Shown in pieces: positions 51,419 through 59,457 of a DNA stretch of 64,000 bases. The DNA is from Bombella mellum (lineage in GTDB: Bacteria; Pseudomonadota; Alphaproteobacteria; Acetobacterales; Acetobacteraceae). Positions within the stretch are counted from its first letter, which is position 1. The number at the start of each line of letters is the position of its first letter. The position numbers were made by a program, and so were the translations under genes. The notes under the pieces were generated by a model that saw only the letters and a list, made by a program, of their open reading frames with translations, was not told the DNA's origin and ran no database searches. The DNA is taken from positions 124,001 to 188,000 of the forward strand of contig NZ_PDLY01000003.1 in NCBI RefSeq assembly GCF_014048465.1, read 5' to 3'.

Positions 51419-52531
51419 TTACAGGTCCGACAGGCGGCTTTCCGGTGGGGGAACGGCACGGGATCCCGGCGTCCTGAGGCGGACGACATAGGCGATGATG
51501 GTGGCCACGGGCTTCCAGAATTCTTCGGGGATCTCCGTATCAAGCGGCAGGCCGTGCAGGGCACGGGCCAGGGGCGGGTTGGAAATGACGGGGATCTTCT
51601 CTTCCCGGGCAACCTCACGGATGCGGAAGGCCAGCTCGTCCATGCCCTTGGCCACGATCTTCGGTGCGGACCCGCTGGCCTGGTCATATCGGATGGCCAC
51701 GGCATAATGGGTCGGGTTGACCACGATGACGGTGGCTTCCTTCACGGCCTTTTTCATGTGGCGGCGGGAGCGGCTCAGGCGCAGCTGTTTGAGGCGGGCC
51801 TTCATCTGCGGGTCGCCCTCGCTCTGTTTCATTTCATCCTTGATGTCCTGAAGGCTCATTTTCAGCTTGGAGAAACGGTGATAGCGGGACCAGACCTCAT
51901 CCAGCCCGGTGATGACGCACTGGATGGCCAGTATCATGAAGCCTGCATAGATGAACCATGACTTCATGGCGATGATAAGCTGATAAGGGGTCCAGCGTTC
52001 CGACTGGGGAGCCAGGGCGACGGTCTGGAGGGCAACCCTGTAGAGGATCAGCCCGAAGACGGTGAATTTTGCCACCGTCTTGAGCAGCTCGATCAGGTTG
52101 TTGATGCTGATGATCCGCTTGAGTCCCTTCAGGGGGGACAGCCGTCCGACATCCGGCTTCAGGGCCTCTGGTCGGAAGAGGAATCCTGTCTGGAGAAGGC
52201 CGCCGATGAGGATGGCACAGGCTCCCGCCCCCATGAGAGGCCCGATGAGGTGCAGCCCGGTCATGATGGCATGGAGGCTGAACCGGTACAGGGCTGCCGG
52301 GTTGTCCGGTACGAGGCCGAAATTGATGAAGATGCCGCTCATGTCATGGGTGAACCGGCGGGCGGAGGCAGGGATGCTCAGGGCGAAGACCAGCAGGAAG
52401 GTGCCTAGGGCGACCAGGATCAGCAGCTCCTTGGACTGGGCGATGTTGCCTTCCTCACGGGCCTTCTGGAGGCGTTTCTCCGTCGGGGCCTGTGACTTCT
52501 CGCCGCCCCCGCTGCCATTTTCCTCAGCCAT
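51419..52531 (-). CDS. flhB: Flagellar export switch protein FlhB
   Basis: A 370-residue protein. A cytosolic N-terminus with the SQAPTEKRLQKAREEGNIAQSKEL signature, four membrane segments (~30-215) and the autocleavage NPTH motif (VIVVNPTHYAVAIRYD) are followed by the C-terminal domain (ELAFRIREVAREEKIPVISNPPLARALHG). FlhB switches export from rod/hook to filament substrates after FliK signals. It overlaps fliR by eight bases and ends the fliE-fliQ-fliR-flhB unit. Confidence 0.96.
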   Translation of the reverse strand: MAEENGSGGGEKSQAPTEKRLQKAREEGNIAQSKELLILVALGTFLLVFALSIPASARRFTHDMSGIFINFGLVPDNPAALYRFSLHAIMTGLHLIGPLMGAGACAILIGGLLQTGFLFRPEALKPDVGRLSPLKGLKRIISINNLIELLKTVAKFTVFGLILYRVALQTVALAPQSERWTPYQLIIAMKSWFIYAGFMILAIQCVITGLDEVWSRYHRFSKLKMSLQDIKDEMKQSEGDPQMKARLKQLRLSRSRRHMKKAVKEATVIVVNPTHYAVAIRYDQASGSAPKIVAKGMDELAFRIREVAREEKIPVISNPPLARALHGLPLDTEIPEEFWKPVATIIAYVVRLRTPGSRAVPPPESRLSDL

Positions 52532-53357
52532 GAAGGTTCAGGCCGGGAAGGGTCGAAAGATGGAGCTGCATTTTCTCGGCCCATGTGCCCGTCAGAATCT
52601 GGATCAGAAGGGCCATGAGCAGGATGCCACCCAGAATCTGGGCCGGGATGGCCAGTGAATAGACCTGTATGGAGGGCATGAGACGGTTCAGCACGCCCAG
52701 CATGGCAGGCCAGAGTGTCCCCAGCAGCAGATAGGGGGCCGCCAGCTGCATGGCGATGAGAAAACTGGTGCTGACGGCCTGGACCATGTCCGTGGTCATG
52801 TCGCCCACCAGCATGGCGGTGATGTTCCCTGCCGGGAAGAGGGTGTAGGAGCCGGACAGGGCCATGAGGGGCAGGGCATAGAGGCCCGTGGAGAAGAGGA
52901 TGATGGGGGCCAGGGCACTGGCCATGTGGCTGACGGCCGTGCTGGAGGCCCCCAGCTGGCTGTCCGTCTGTATGACGCTGGCCATGCCGGTGAAAACGGC
53001 GATGATCTGCCCCGCTATGGCCAGGGACATGGCGAGGAGGCGGGTCAGCATTCCCAGAAAGAATCCGCAGAGCAGTTCTCCGGCGACCAGTTTCAGGCAC
53101 ATGGCGGGCATCCGCAGGGCCTCGCCGGACACGGCGACCAGCCGCTGCTGGAGGACCGGCAGCAGGGTGAGGGTGAGCATCAGGCAGAGTCCGGCCCGTA
53201 CCCGTGCCGGAGCACCGCTCTCGCCCAGCCCCGAAGCCACCATGACGACGGCACTGACCCGGCACAGGATGATGACGAACATGCCTGTCAGCACGGCGAG
53301 GGACCCGTGAGGGGCCGCCAGGTCCGGTGAACCGAAGAAATCGGAGAGGGAGAGCAT
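52524..53357 (-). CDS. fliR: Flagellar export gate protein FliR
   Basis: A 277-residue polytopic export-gate protein with about six hydrophobic segments. Conserved landmarks are LRMPAMCLKLVAGELLCGFFLGMLTRLLAMSLAIAGQIIAVFTGMA and the C-terminal LNRLMPSIQVYSLAIPAQILGGILLMAL. It is contiguous with fliQ (stop followed immediately by ATG) and overlaps flhB. Confidence 0.93.
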   Translation of the reverse strand: MLSLSDFFGSPDLAAPHGSLAVLTGMFVIILCRVSAVVMVASGLGESGAPARVRAGLCLMLTLTLLPVLQQRLVAVSGEALRMPAMCLKLVAGELLCGFFLGMLTRLLAMSLAIAGQIIAVFTGMASVIQTDSQLGASSTAVSHMASALAPIILFSTGLYALPLMALSGSYTLFPAGNITAMLVGDMTTDMVQAVSTSFLIAMQLAAPYLLLGTLWPAMLGVLNRLMPSIQVYSLAIPAQILGGILLMALLIQILTGTWAEKMQLHLSTLPGLNLHG

Positions 53358-53633
53358 TCAGACACCCCCGGCCTTGATGAGCTGGTCAAAGATCATCTCG
53401 GCATAGGCATGGATGGTGGCGTGCATGAAGGACGCCGTGAGGATCAGCGTGGCGGTCGCCGCTATGAACTTCGGGACGAAGGACAGCGTGGCCTCGCTGA
53501 CCTGTGTCATGGCCTGGAAGAGGGAGACACACAGCCCCGCCAGCAGGGAGGCCAGCAGGGAGGGTGCCCCCAGCTTGACGGCGACAAGGAGCGTCTGGCG
53601 CAGGACCTCCTGCACATCGACGGCGTGTCCCAT
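53358..53633 (-). CDS. fliQ: Flagellar export gate protein FliQ
   Basis: A 91-residue two-helix membrane protein of typical length: LLVAVKLGAPSLLASLLAGLCVSLFQAMTQVSEATLSFVPKFIAATATLIL. FliQ forms the export gate with FliP and FliR. It sits between fliE and fliR in the reverse operon. Confidence 0.95.
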   Translation of the reverse strand: MGHAVDVQEVLRQTLLVAVKLGAPSLLASLLAGLCVSLFQAMTQVSEATLSFVPKFIAATATLILTASFMHATIHAYAEMIFDQLIKAGGV

Positions 53634-53663
53634 GAGAGGTCCTCCTGTTTCCTGCCCTGCCGG

Positions 53664-54020
53664 TCAGACGGACATCCGCATGACATCCTGATAGGCACTC
53701 ACGAAACGGTCCCGCAGGGTCGTGACTGTCTGGAGGGTCAGCTTGGCCTCTTCGACGGAGGCGACGACGTCGGACATGTTGCCCTTGCCGGAGAGTGCCT
53801 GTGCCGTCTGGGTTTCTGCCACCTTGCCGGTATTGATGGCTCCCCTGATGGCGTTGCCGAGGACGGCACTGAAGCTGGAGACGGCATCGGACGTTTCCGC
53901 CTCGCCTGTCAGGTCCCCGCCGGTGGGGAGGCTGGTCTGGCTGAGCTGCTGTGCCCGCCCGTAGGCCTGCCCGGCATCGAAACTCTGGGCGGAGGAACTG
54001 GCAATGCTGGAGATGGACAT
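53664..54020 (-). CDS. fliE: Rod-MS ring adaptor FliE
   Basis: A 118-residue protein with the FliE C-terminus (FSAVLGNAIRGAINTGKVAETQTAQALSGKGNMSDVVASVEEAKLTLQTVTTLRDRFVSAYQDVMRMSV). FliE joins the MS ring to the rod and opens export. The ATG at 54020 is used; the GTG at 54044 would give a basic extension and lacks a site. It is the first gene of the reverse export operon and is divergent from the small protein at 54259 over a 238-base AT-rich gap. Confidence 0.92.
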   Translation of the reverse strand: MSISSIASSSAQSFDAGQAYGRAQQLSQTSLPTGGDLTGEAETSDAVSSFSAVLGNAIRGAINTGKVAETQTAQALSGKGNMSDVVASVEEAKLTLQTVTTLRDRFVSAYQDVMRMSV

Positions 54021-54144
54021 GGCCTGATCTGGCCTCCTTTTCACGCAAGAGAATGGCAGTCTGTATGGCCGGTACGCCGTACAGCTTTACTTGTAATGAC
54101 CATTTTTAAAATATTCCATGTTTTTTCTTTTAATGGAAGGTTTA

Positions 54145-54155
54145 TGTAAGGTTGT
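54145..54155 (+). promoter_or_regulatory. TAAGG-centred motif in the fliE divergent gap
   Basis: TGTAAGGTTGT in the AT-rich gap 54021-54258, which also holds TATATGGACAT near 54171. Resembles the other flagellar gap motifs. Confidence 0.3.
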
Positions 54156-54258
54156 TTTCATATATGGACATGCAAATAGCTTTGTTTTTCTTTCTCCGTT
54201 CGGTATCAGGAACTGCCATCAGGAGTGAACTGATGGCCCACATCAAGGAGAGAAGATC

Positions 54259-54501
54259 ATGTCAGCACCGTCAGTAGCGTCCGAGCTGGCTTCCGCCATG
54301 CGTCTCAGGACATCCCAGCAGGCTACCGAGATGCGCAAGGCCGCCATGTCGGAGAAGGCCGCCCGTGTGCAGCTTTCTTCCAGCCGCAGCAGCGGGGGGG
54401 AAGCCACCATGCAGTTTGATGCAACAGGGCAGGTCGTGCCCAGTGCCAAGGGTGTGCGCAGGAACTCTGCCACGAGCAGTTTCGTCAACCTGCTGGCCTG
54501 A
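54259..54501 (+). CDS. Small Ser/Ala-rich protein, unknown
   Basis: An 80-residue protein with AAGGAG upstream of its ATG, so it is likely translated. It has no hydrophobic segment; the first half is helical and Ala/Met-rich, the second half Ser/Gly-rich. It opens the forward run before the 934-residue protein and flgB-flgC. It may be a small secreted substrate or a chaperone-like adaptor. No family recognised. Confidence 0.55.
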   Translation: MSAPSVASELASAMRLRTSQQATEMRKAAMSEKAARVQLSSSRSSGGEATMQFDATGQVVPSAKGVRRNSATSSFVNLLA

Positions 54502-54563
54502 GGCCAGCCATGTTGGGCAGGCCGGAGTGTGGCCTGTCCGGGTAAAGGGATGAAGGAACGGAT

Positions 54564-57368
54564 TTGAGGACCATGAGGGATCGCAGCATCATGCCATGCA
54601 CTGTCCATAAGGCTGTCTCCGGGTCTCCGGCAGGAGGGGGAACCTGGCGCAGGGTCGGCCTTGGTGTTGCCGGTCTCGTCATGCTGGGGCTGACAGCCGG
54701 AGGGATGCAGGGCTGGCTGTGTGGTACGGCCCTGGCCGCCCAGGCCCCCGCCACGGCCTCACCGTTCATGGATGCCATCCCTTCTGCCTCCGCCCAGACC
54801 CGGCCGGAGGAAGGGGGCGGCAGGCGGTCCCCCGTGCATCTTCACCGTGCCCCTCCCCACCACGCACATGCGGTGGCCCAGCATGTTCCGGCAGAGTTGC
54901 AGGTGCAGGATCATGTGAAGCCGGGTGATCCGCTGCTTCAGGGTGTTCCTTCCGGCTGGGGGGCGCATGTGCTGGGGGTCGGCACGGCACAGGGGGGCAC
55001 GGTCGCTCCCCAGAAGCAGGAACCGGCCTCGGCTGAAAAGAAGGACCAGTCCCTTCGCCAGTTTCTGGAGGAGGCGGGCAGGGAACAGGCCGCCCGGTCG
55101 GGTGTCGGAAAGGCGGATCATGCCGCTTCCACCCGGGGGGTGGGCAACGAGCCTGCCGTCACGGCTTCATCACGCAACAGGATACTGATTCCCGTGCCGG
55201 ACCAGATGGGCATTGCGGCCTATCAGAGTGGTGACCGGTTCATCATCCTTGTGGATGCAGGCCAGCCGATGGATGTCTCGGCCCTGCATGGTGATGGCAT
55301 CTTCGCCCGCCTGAATGTCACGACCCTGCCGGACCTGACGATGATCAGCCTGCCGGTGCCGGACACGAGGCAGCTTTATCTGTCACAGCAGAGTGACGGA
55401 TGGGTGCTGGGGGACCAGCCACCACCTGCCATGGATTATACGGACCGGCCGGAGATCACTCCTGCGCTGCGGGGAAACGGTCTGCTGTTCCCCATGCGGC
55501 GGCCGGGACGGGTCTTCTCCATCAAGGACCCGGTATCCGGCACGTCACTGGTGGTGGGCACCACGGCTCTGGATGATGGCGGGATGCTCTCCCTGCGCAG
55601 GGGAAAGGATTATGATGTCTGGCCGTCTCTGGAAGGGGTGGTGATCGCCCAGCATGAACCGCCACAGGTCGTCATGCGGGCCGTTCCGCAGGGAGACCTG
55701 CTCCAGAGAGCTGATGACCGCCCGCTTGCCGACATGGACAGGGCTGTCTACGCCAGCGACGTGGACCTGAACTGGCTCGGGCTGAAACAGCTGACGGCCC
55801 CGCAGGCGCAGGAGCGTTACCGTCAGGCTCTCGTGGCGGCGGCCGATTCATCGCCGAAGGACCGTTTCCAGCGGCGTCTGGAGGCGGCACAGGCTGCGCT
55901 GGGCGTGGGGGCCTTCCCGGATGCACGGGCCATCATGGATGTGGCCCTGGAGGATGACCCGGAGGAGGCGTTCCGTCCGGACGTGCGGTTTTTTCTGGCG
56001 GCGACCGACCTTCTGTCGGGCCGCATGAAGGGGGCAGGCCAGCTGATGCAGGAATGGCCGGAGCAGGCCATGCGGGCCACGAAGCTCTGGCAGGGGCTTT
56101 ATGAGGCTGTGGCAGGTGGCCGGGATGCGGAGGCCACCCGCCTTCTGGCCCGGGACATGCCCCGCCTTCTGAACTATCCCGCTGCCCTGCGGGCGGCGTT
56201 GCTGCCCGTGGCGGCGGAGGCCATCGCCCGCCGGGGTACCCCGGCGGAGCGGCAGGCCCTGAACCGGCTGCCGGATGGCAGTGACACCCGTTTCATACAG
56301 GCCGTCCGTGCCCTGCGTGATGGTGACGGGAAGGAGGCCACCCGTCTGCTGGAGGCCCTTTCCATAGATCATGACCCCATCATCGCCGAGAAGGCGATGG
56401 AGGAAGGCGTGGCCATGAGCCTGAGGGATGGCCACCTCTCACCGGAGAAGGCGGCACGGCAGTATGCGTCCCTTCTGCCGGATGCCCGCCTTTCCGGGCG
56501 GGACGGAATTGTGAACATGCTGAGGGCCGGTGCCGACGTGAAGGCCCATCAGTGGGAACCGGCCCTTCAGGCACTGGACCAGGCCCGTCAGGCTCCGGCA
56601 CCGCATGATGATGCCCGGGCGCAGGCCCTGCTGTCCGCAGCCCTGTCCGGTGTCGTGCAGGGCCTTCCGGGGGGTGATGGTAACGGCACGCCTTCGTCGC
56701 CGCAGGATGAGGCCGCCCTGCTGCATGGAGCGGCTCTGCTGCGGGCACATCTGCCGGACCTGCCCGCAAGTGACCGGAAAGGCGACCTGCTGCTGGCCTA
56801 TGGGCGTGTCCTGGGGCTTCTGGGGCTGGACAGGCGGGCCGGGGAGGCCATGAGCACGGCCATCCCCATGATGACGGACCCGCAGCGCAGGGCTGCTGCC
56901 GGGGATGCGCTGGCGGAGAACGAGATCAGGCAGGGACTGTTTGACAGGGCCTCCGCCACGCTGTCGGGGACGGGGGGTGCCCATCTGTCTTCGCAGGAAA
57001 CCGCCCGGAGGAACCGCATCATGGCCGGCATGGCGACGGCCTCCGGCAAACCGGAAGTGGCCCTTTATCTTCTGGGGGCGGATCAGGACCCGCAGGCGGC
57101 CGACATGCGGGCGCATATCCATGAGAACCGGGAGGAATGGTCCCCCGCCGTTACGGACCTGCGCAGCATGGTGGAGCAGCGTCTGCCACCCCAAGGGGTA
57201 CTGACCGTTCCGCAGCAGCTTCTGGCCCTCCGTCTGGCCTCCGATGCGTCCCGGGCTGGAGATGCGGGAACGCTGGACTGGATACGCAACCGCATAGGAG
57301 ACCGTCCTTTCGAGGGAGATGCCGGGCGGATGTTCCGCCTGCTCGTGACGGCCCAGCAGGGACAGTGA
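54564..57368 (+). CDS. Large periplasmic helical-repeat protein, probable motility accessory
   Basis: A 934-residue protein. A basic N-terminus and a long hydrophobic segment (~32-60, ending in ALAAQAP) make a signal or anchor, followed by a His/Pro/Gln-rich linker (~70-190). A beta-rich part (~205-400: RILIPVPDQMGIAAYQSGDRFIILVDAGQP, as in AMIN-like domains) follows. The C-terminal ~520 residues are Ala/Leu/Arg-rich helical repeats of TPR type. The frame starts at TTG 54564 (AAGGA six bases upstream) or ATG 54573. It is encoded with flgB-flgC and a MotE-like protein. I infer it is a periplasmic client analogous to MotC, but I do not recognise a named family. Confidence 0.68.
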   Translation: MRTMRDRSIMPCTVHKAVSGSPAGGGTWRRVGLGVAGLVMLGLTAGGMQGWLCGTALAAQAPATASPFMDAIPSASAQTRPEEGGGRRSPVHLHRAPPHHAHAVAQHVPAELQVQDHVKPGDPLLQGVPSGWGAHVLGVGTAQGGTVAPQKQEPASAEKKDQSLRQFLEEAGREQAARSGVGKADHAASTRGVGNEPAVTASSRNRILIPVPDQMGIAAYQSGDRFIILVDAGQPMDVSALHGDGIFARLNVTTLPDLTMISLPVPDTRQLYLSQQSDGWVLGDQPPPAMDYTDRPEITPALRGNGLLFPMRRPGRVFSIKDPVSGTSLVVGTTALDDGGMLSLRRGKDYDVWPSLEGVVIAQHEPPQVVMRAVPQGDLLQRADDRPLADMDRAVYASDVDLNWLGLKQLTAPQAQERYRQALVAAADSSPKDRFQRRLEAAQAALGVGAFPDARAIMDVALEDDPEEAFRPDVRFFLAATDLLSGRMKGAGQLMQEWPEQAMRATKLWQGLYEAVAGGRDAEATRLLARDMPRLLNYPAALRAALLPVAAEAIARRGTPAERQALNRLPDGSDTRFIQAVRALRDGDGKEATRLLEALSIDHDPIIAEKAMEEGVAMSLRDGHLSPEKAARQYASLLPDARLSGRDGIVNMLRAGADVKAHQWEPALQALDQARQAPAPHDDARAQALLSAALSGVVQGLPGGDGNGTPSSPQDEAALLHGAALLRAHLPDLPASDRKGDLLLAYGRVLGLLGLDRRAGEAMSTAIPMMTDPQRRAAAGDALAENEIRQGLFDRASATLSGTGGAHLSSQETARRNRIMAGMATASGKPEVALYLLGADQDPQAADMRAHIHENREEWSPAVTDLRSMVEQRLPPQGVLTVPQQLLALRLASDASRAGDAGTLDWIRNRIGDRPFEGDAGRMFRLLVTAQQGQ

Positions 57369-57387
57369 AGGAAGGGAACAGGACTGG

Positions 57388-57783
57388 ATGAGCATGAATC
57401 AGACAGGTGGAACGGACCTGCTCAATCTGGCGGAACGGCGGATGAGCTGGCTCCAGAACCGTGAATCCGTTCTTGCGGGCAATGTCGCCAACGCCAACAC
57501 GCCGCATTACAGCCCGAAGGACGTGTCGCCCTTCCAGGGGGTCCTGAACGCCGCTCATGGCGTGGCCCTCAGGCGCACGAACCCGGGGCACATGCTGGGG
57601 CCGACAGGCGAGACACATGCCCACAGGCAGGGGGGCCGGGCCTCGCTGGATGGCAACCGGGTGGTGCTGGAGGATGAGCTGGGCAAGATCGCCCAGACGA
57701 GCGACCAGCAGCGTTTCGCCACGACCGTCTATGGCCGGTACATGGGGCTTTACGGCATGGCCCTTGGGGGAGGCGGGCAGTAA
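57388..57783 (+). CDS. flgB: Proximal rod protein FlgB
   Basis: A 131-residue rod protein: LNLAERRMSWLQNRESVLAGNVANANTPHYSPKDVSPF at the N-terminus and the ALGGGG-type short C-terminus (MGLYGMALGGGGQ). FlgB follows FliE in the rod. It is followed by flgC 43 bases on. Confidence 0.92.
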   Translation: MSMNQTGGTDLLNLAERRMSWLQNRESVLAGNVANANTPHYSPKDVSPFQGVLNAAHGVALRRTNPGHMLGPTGETHAHRQGGRASLDGNRVVLEDELGKIAQTSDQQRFATTVYGRYMGLYGMALGGGGQ

Positions 57784-57826
57784 GCCCCGCCCGTGAAGGA
57801 ACAGCGGCAGAGGAGAGGATAGAGGG

Positions 57827-58237
57827 ATGGATTTTTCTGATACGATCGGTGTTTCGGCGGCAGGCATGCGGGCGCAGACGGCCCGCCTCCGGATCGCCGC
57901 CGAGAATCTGGCCAATGCGGAGACGACCGGTTCGTCCCCCGGGGCGGACCCGTACCGCCGCAAGACGGTGACCTTCCGGGAGACGTTGGACCGTGCCAGC
58001 GGTGTGTCCAGCGTGGAGGTCCGTTCCGTCGGGGAGGACCAGTCCGATTTCCAGATGCGCTATGACCCCGCCCACCCGGCGGCCAACGAGCAGGGCTATG
58101 TGAAGATGCCCAATGTCAGCTCCATCGTGGAGATCATGGACAGTCACGACGCACAGCATTCTTACGAGGCCAATCTCAACACCATGCAGGTTACCCGTTC
58201 CATGCTGTCACGGGCCATCAATCTGATGAAGGATTGA
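57827..58237 (+). CDS. flgC: Proximal rod protein FlgC
   Basis: A 136-residue rod protein of normal length: ISAAGMRAQTARLRIAAENLANAETTGSSPGADPYRRKTVTF and the C-terminal YVKMPNVSSIVEIMDSHDAQHSYEANLNTMQVTRSMLSRAINLM. Coupled to flgB, with GGAGAGGA before its ATG. Confidence 0.94.
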   Translation: MDFSDTIGVSAAGMRAQTARLRIAAENLANAETTGSSPGADPYRRKTVTFRETLDRASGVSSVEVRSVGEDQSDFQMRYDPAHPAANEQGYVKMPNVSSIVEIMDSHDAQHSYEANLNTMQVTRSMLSRAINLMKD

Positions 58238-58248
58238 GGGAGAACGCC

Positions 58249-59064
58249 ATGAGAGGGAATGTCAGACCCATGAGAAAAGCCGGATTCTCCCTGAGCAGGA
58301 TCACCAATCTCGCCTCCTGCCTGATGACGGTGCTGCTGGCGTTGAACCTTCATTCTCTTGCGGCGCAGCTCAGCAGTCCCTCCGCACGGGATGAGACATC
58401 TCCTGAGACGCCGCAGAAGCCCGCTCCACATGGTACGGGAGCCAGTGCCGTGCCGACGGCACCAGCCGTCGCAAAGGCTCCCGAGAGTGTGAGGCCCACG
58501 AAGCAGCATCTCTTCATGAACCGGCTCCAGGGCTGGACGCCCGCCAACGGTCTGGCGGAGGATGATCCATCCACCGGGCAGGCGGACGAGGAGCTGCCGG
58601 ATTCCCGCGTGAAGCTGGCCGAACAGGGCCTGAGCGGGGAGCTGGCCACCCATCGGCAGGCCATGCAGGGACAGGCGGAGGCCCTCCAGCACCAGCAGAA
58701 GGCTCTTGAGCAGGAACAGAAAGAGCTGGATGAGAAGCTCCAGGCACTGGGCCGCAATGCGTCGGAACTGTCCGCCCAGCAGGAGCAGCGTCGGCAGGAC
58801 GTGGAGCAGAGCATCGCCCGGCTGGCCCATATCTATGAGCAGATGCCGCCCCGTGATGCTGCGGCGATGTTCAACATTCTGGACATGCGGGTTCTGGTCC
58901 CTGTGGCCCAGCACATGATTCCCCGCCGGATTTCCGATGTCATCGGCAACATGCAGCCGGACCGTGCCAACATCCTGTCCCAGTATCTGGCGGGCATCCG
59001 CAAGCTCAGCCCGGACACGATCAACCGTCTGAACAGCCCGGTTGATACCAATATCGCTCCGTGA
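58249..59064 (+). CDS. motE: MotE-family periplasmic chaperone, paralogue 2
   Basis: A 271-residue protein: N-terminal membrane anchor (~20-40), a Pro/Ala/Ser-rich linker, a long coiled coil (~130-200, Gln/Glu/Leu-rich) and a C-terminal MgtE-N/MotE domain (LAHIYEQMPPRDAAAMFNILDMRVLVPVAQHMIPRRISDVIGNMQPDRANILSQYLAGIRKL). MotE in Sinorhizobium folds and delivers MotC to the stator. This copy has the full coiled coil, unlike the one at 20108. AGGGAG precedes its ATG. It ends the small-protein/934-residue/flgBC unit. Confidence 0.75.
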   Translation: MRGNVRPMRKAGFSLSRITNLASCLMTVLLALNLHSLAAQLSSPSARDETSPETPQKPAPHGTGASAVPTAPAVAKAPESVRPTKQHLFMNRLQGWTPANGLAEDDPSTGQADEELPDSRVKLAEQGLSGELATHRQAMQGQAEALQHQQKALEQEQKELDEKLQALGRNASELSAQQEQRRQDVEQSIARLAHIYEQMPPRDAAAMFNILDMRVLVPVAQHMIPRRISDVIGNMQPDRANILSQYLAGIRKLSPDTINRLNSPVDTNIAP

Positions 59065-59457
59065 ACGGAGCGTTCCGTGCAGGGCCTGTCCGGCTCTGTC
59101 CTGCCGTTTTTTGGGGAGGCAGGAACCGTGACGGGATGATCCGTCCGTTCTCCCGACATTGGAGGATTGTCATCAGGTGATTGATGGCATGGGGAGATGT
59201 TTCTTCATGATGAAAAAGAAATGAATGATGAAACTGGACTTAAATAACGCCTAAATTTAAGGGATATTATTCGATCTCCCTGAAAAATGTCTTTTCTTCC
59301 GTTAAAAACTTCCTCATGTTTCAGGATTAAACATGGCGAATGTCATGTGATTGATATGGCTTTTTACAGATTATGTCTTGATTCTCTGTCATCATGAAGG
59401 TCAGTCAGACCATGCTGACGGAAGGAATGAATTTTCTGGAGGGATGGGACGTTTTTC
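59065..59457. other. AT-rich leader of the chemotaxis operon
   Basis: 393 bases without a gene. A seven-pair hairpin (59055-59061 with 59066-59072) overlaps the motE stop but lacks a T run. The middle is AT-rich, with ACTTAAATAACGCCTAAATT near 59238 (shared in part with the flgE leader) and TTTAAGGGATATT at 59257. The end, next to the mcp gene, holds GGAGGGATGGG as ribosome-binding site. Confidence 0.5.

Noticed and set aside
59055-59072. Hairpin at the end of the second MotE-like gene as a terminator
   Set aside because: A seven-pair stem overlapping the stop codon without a following T run.
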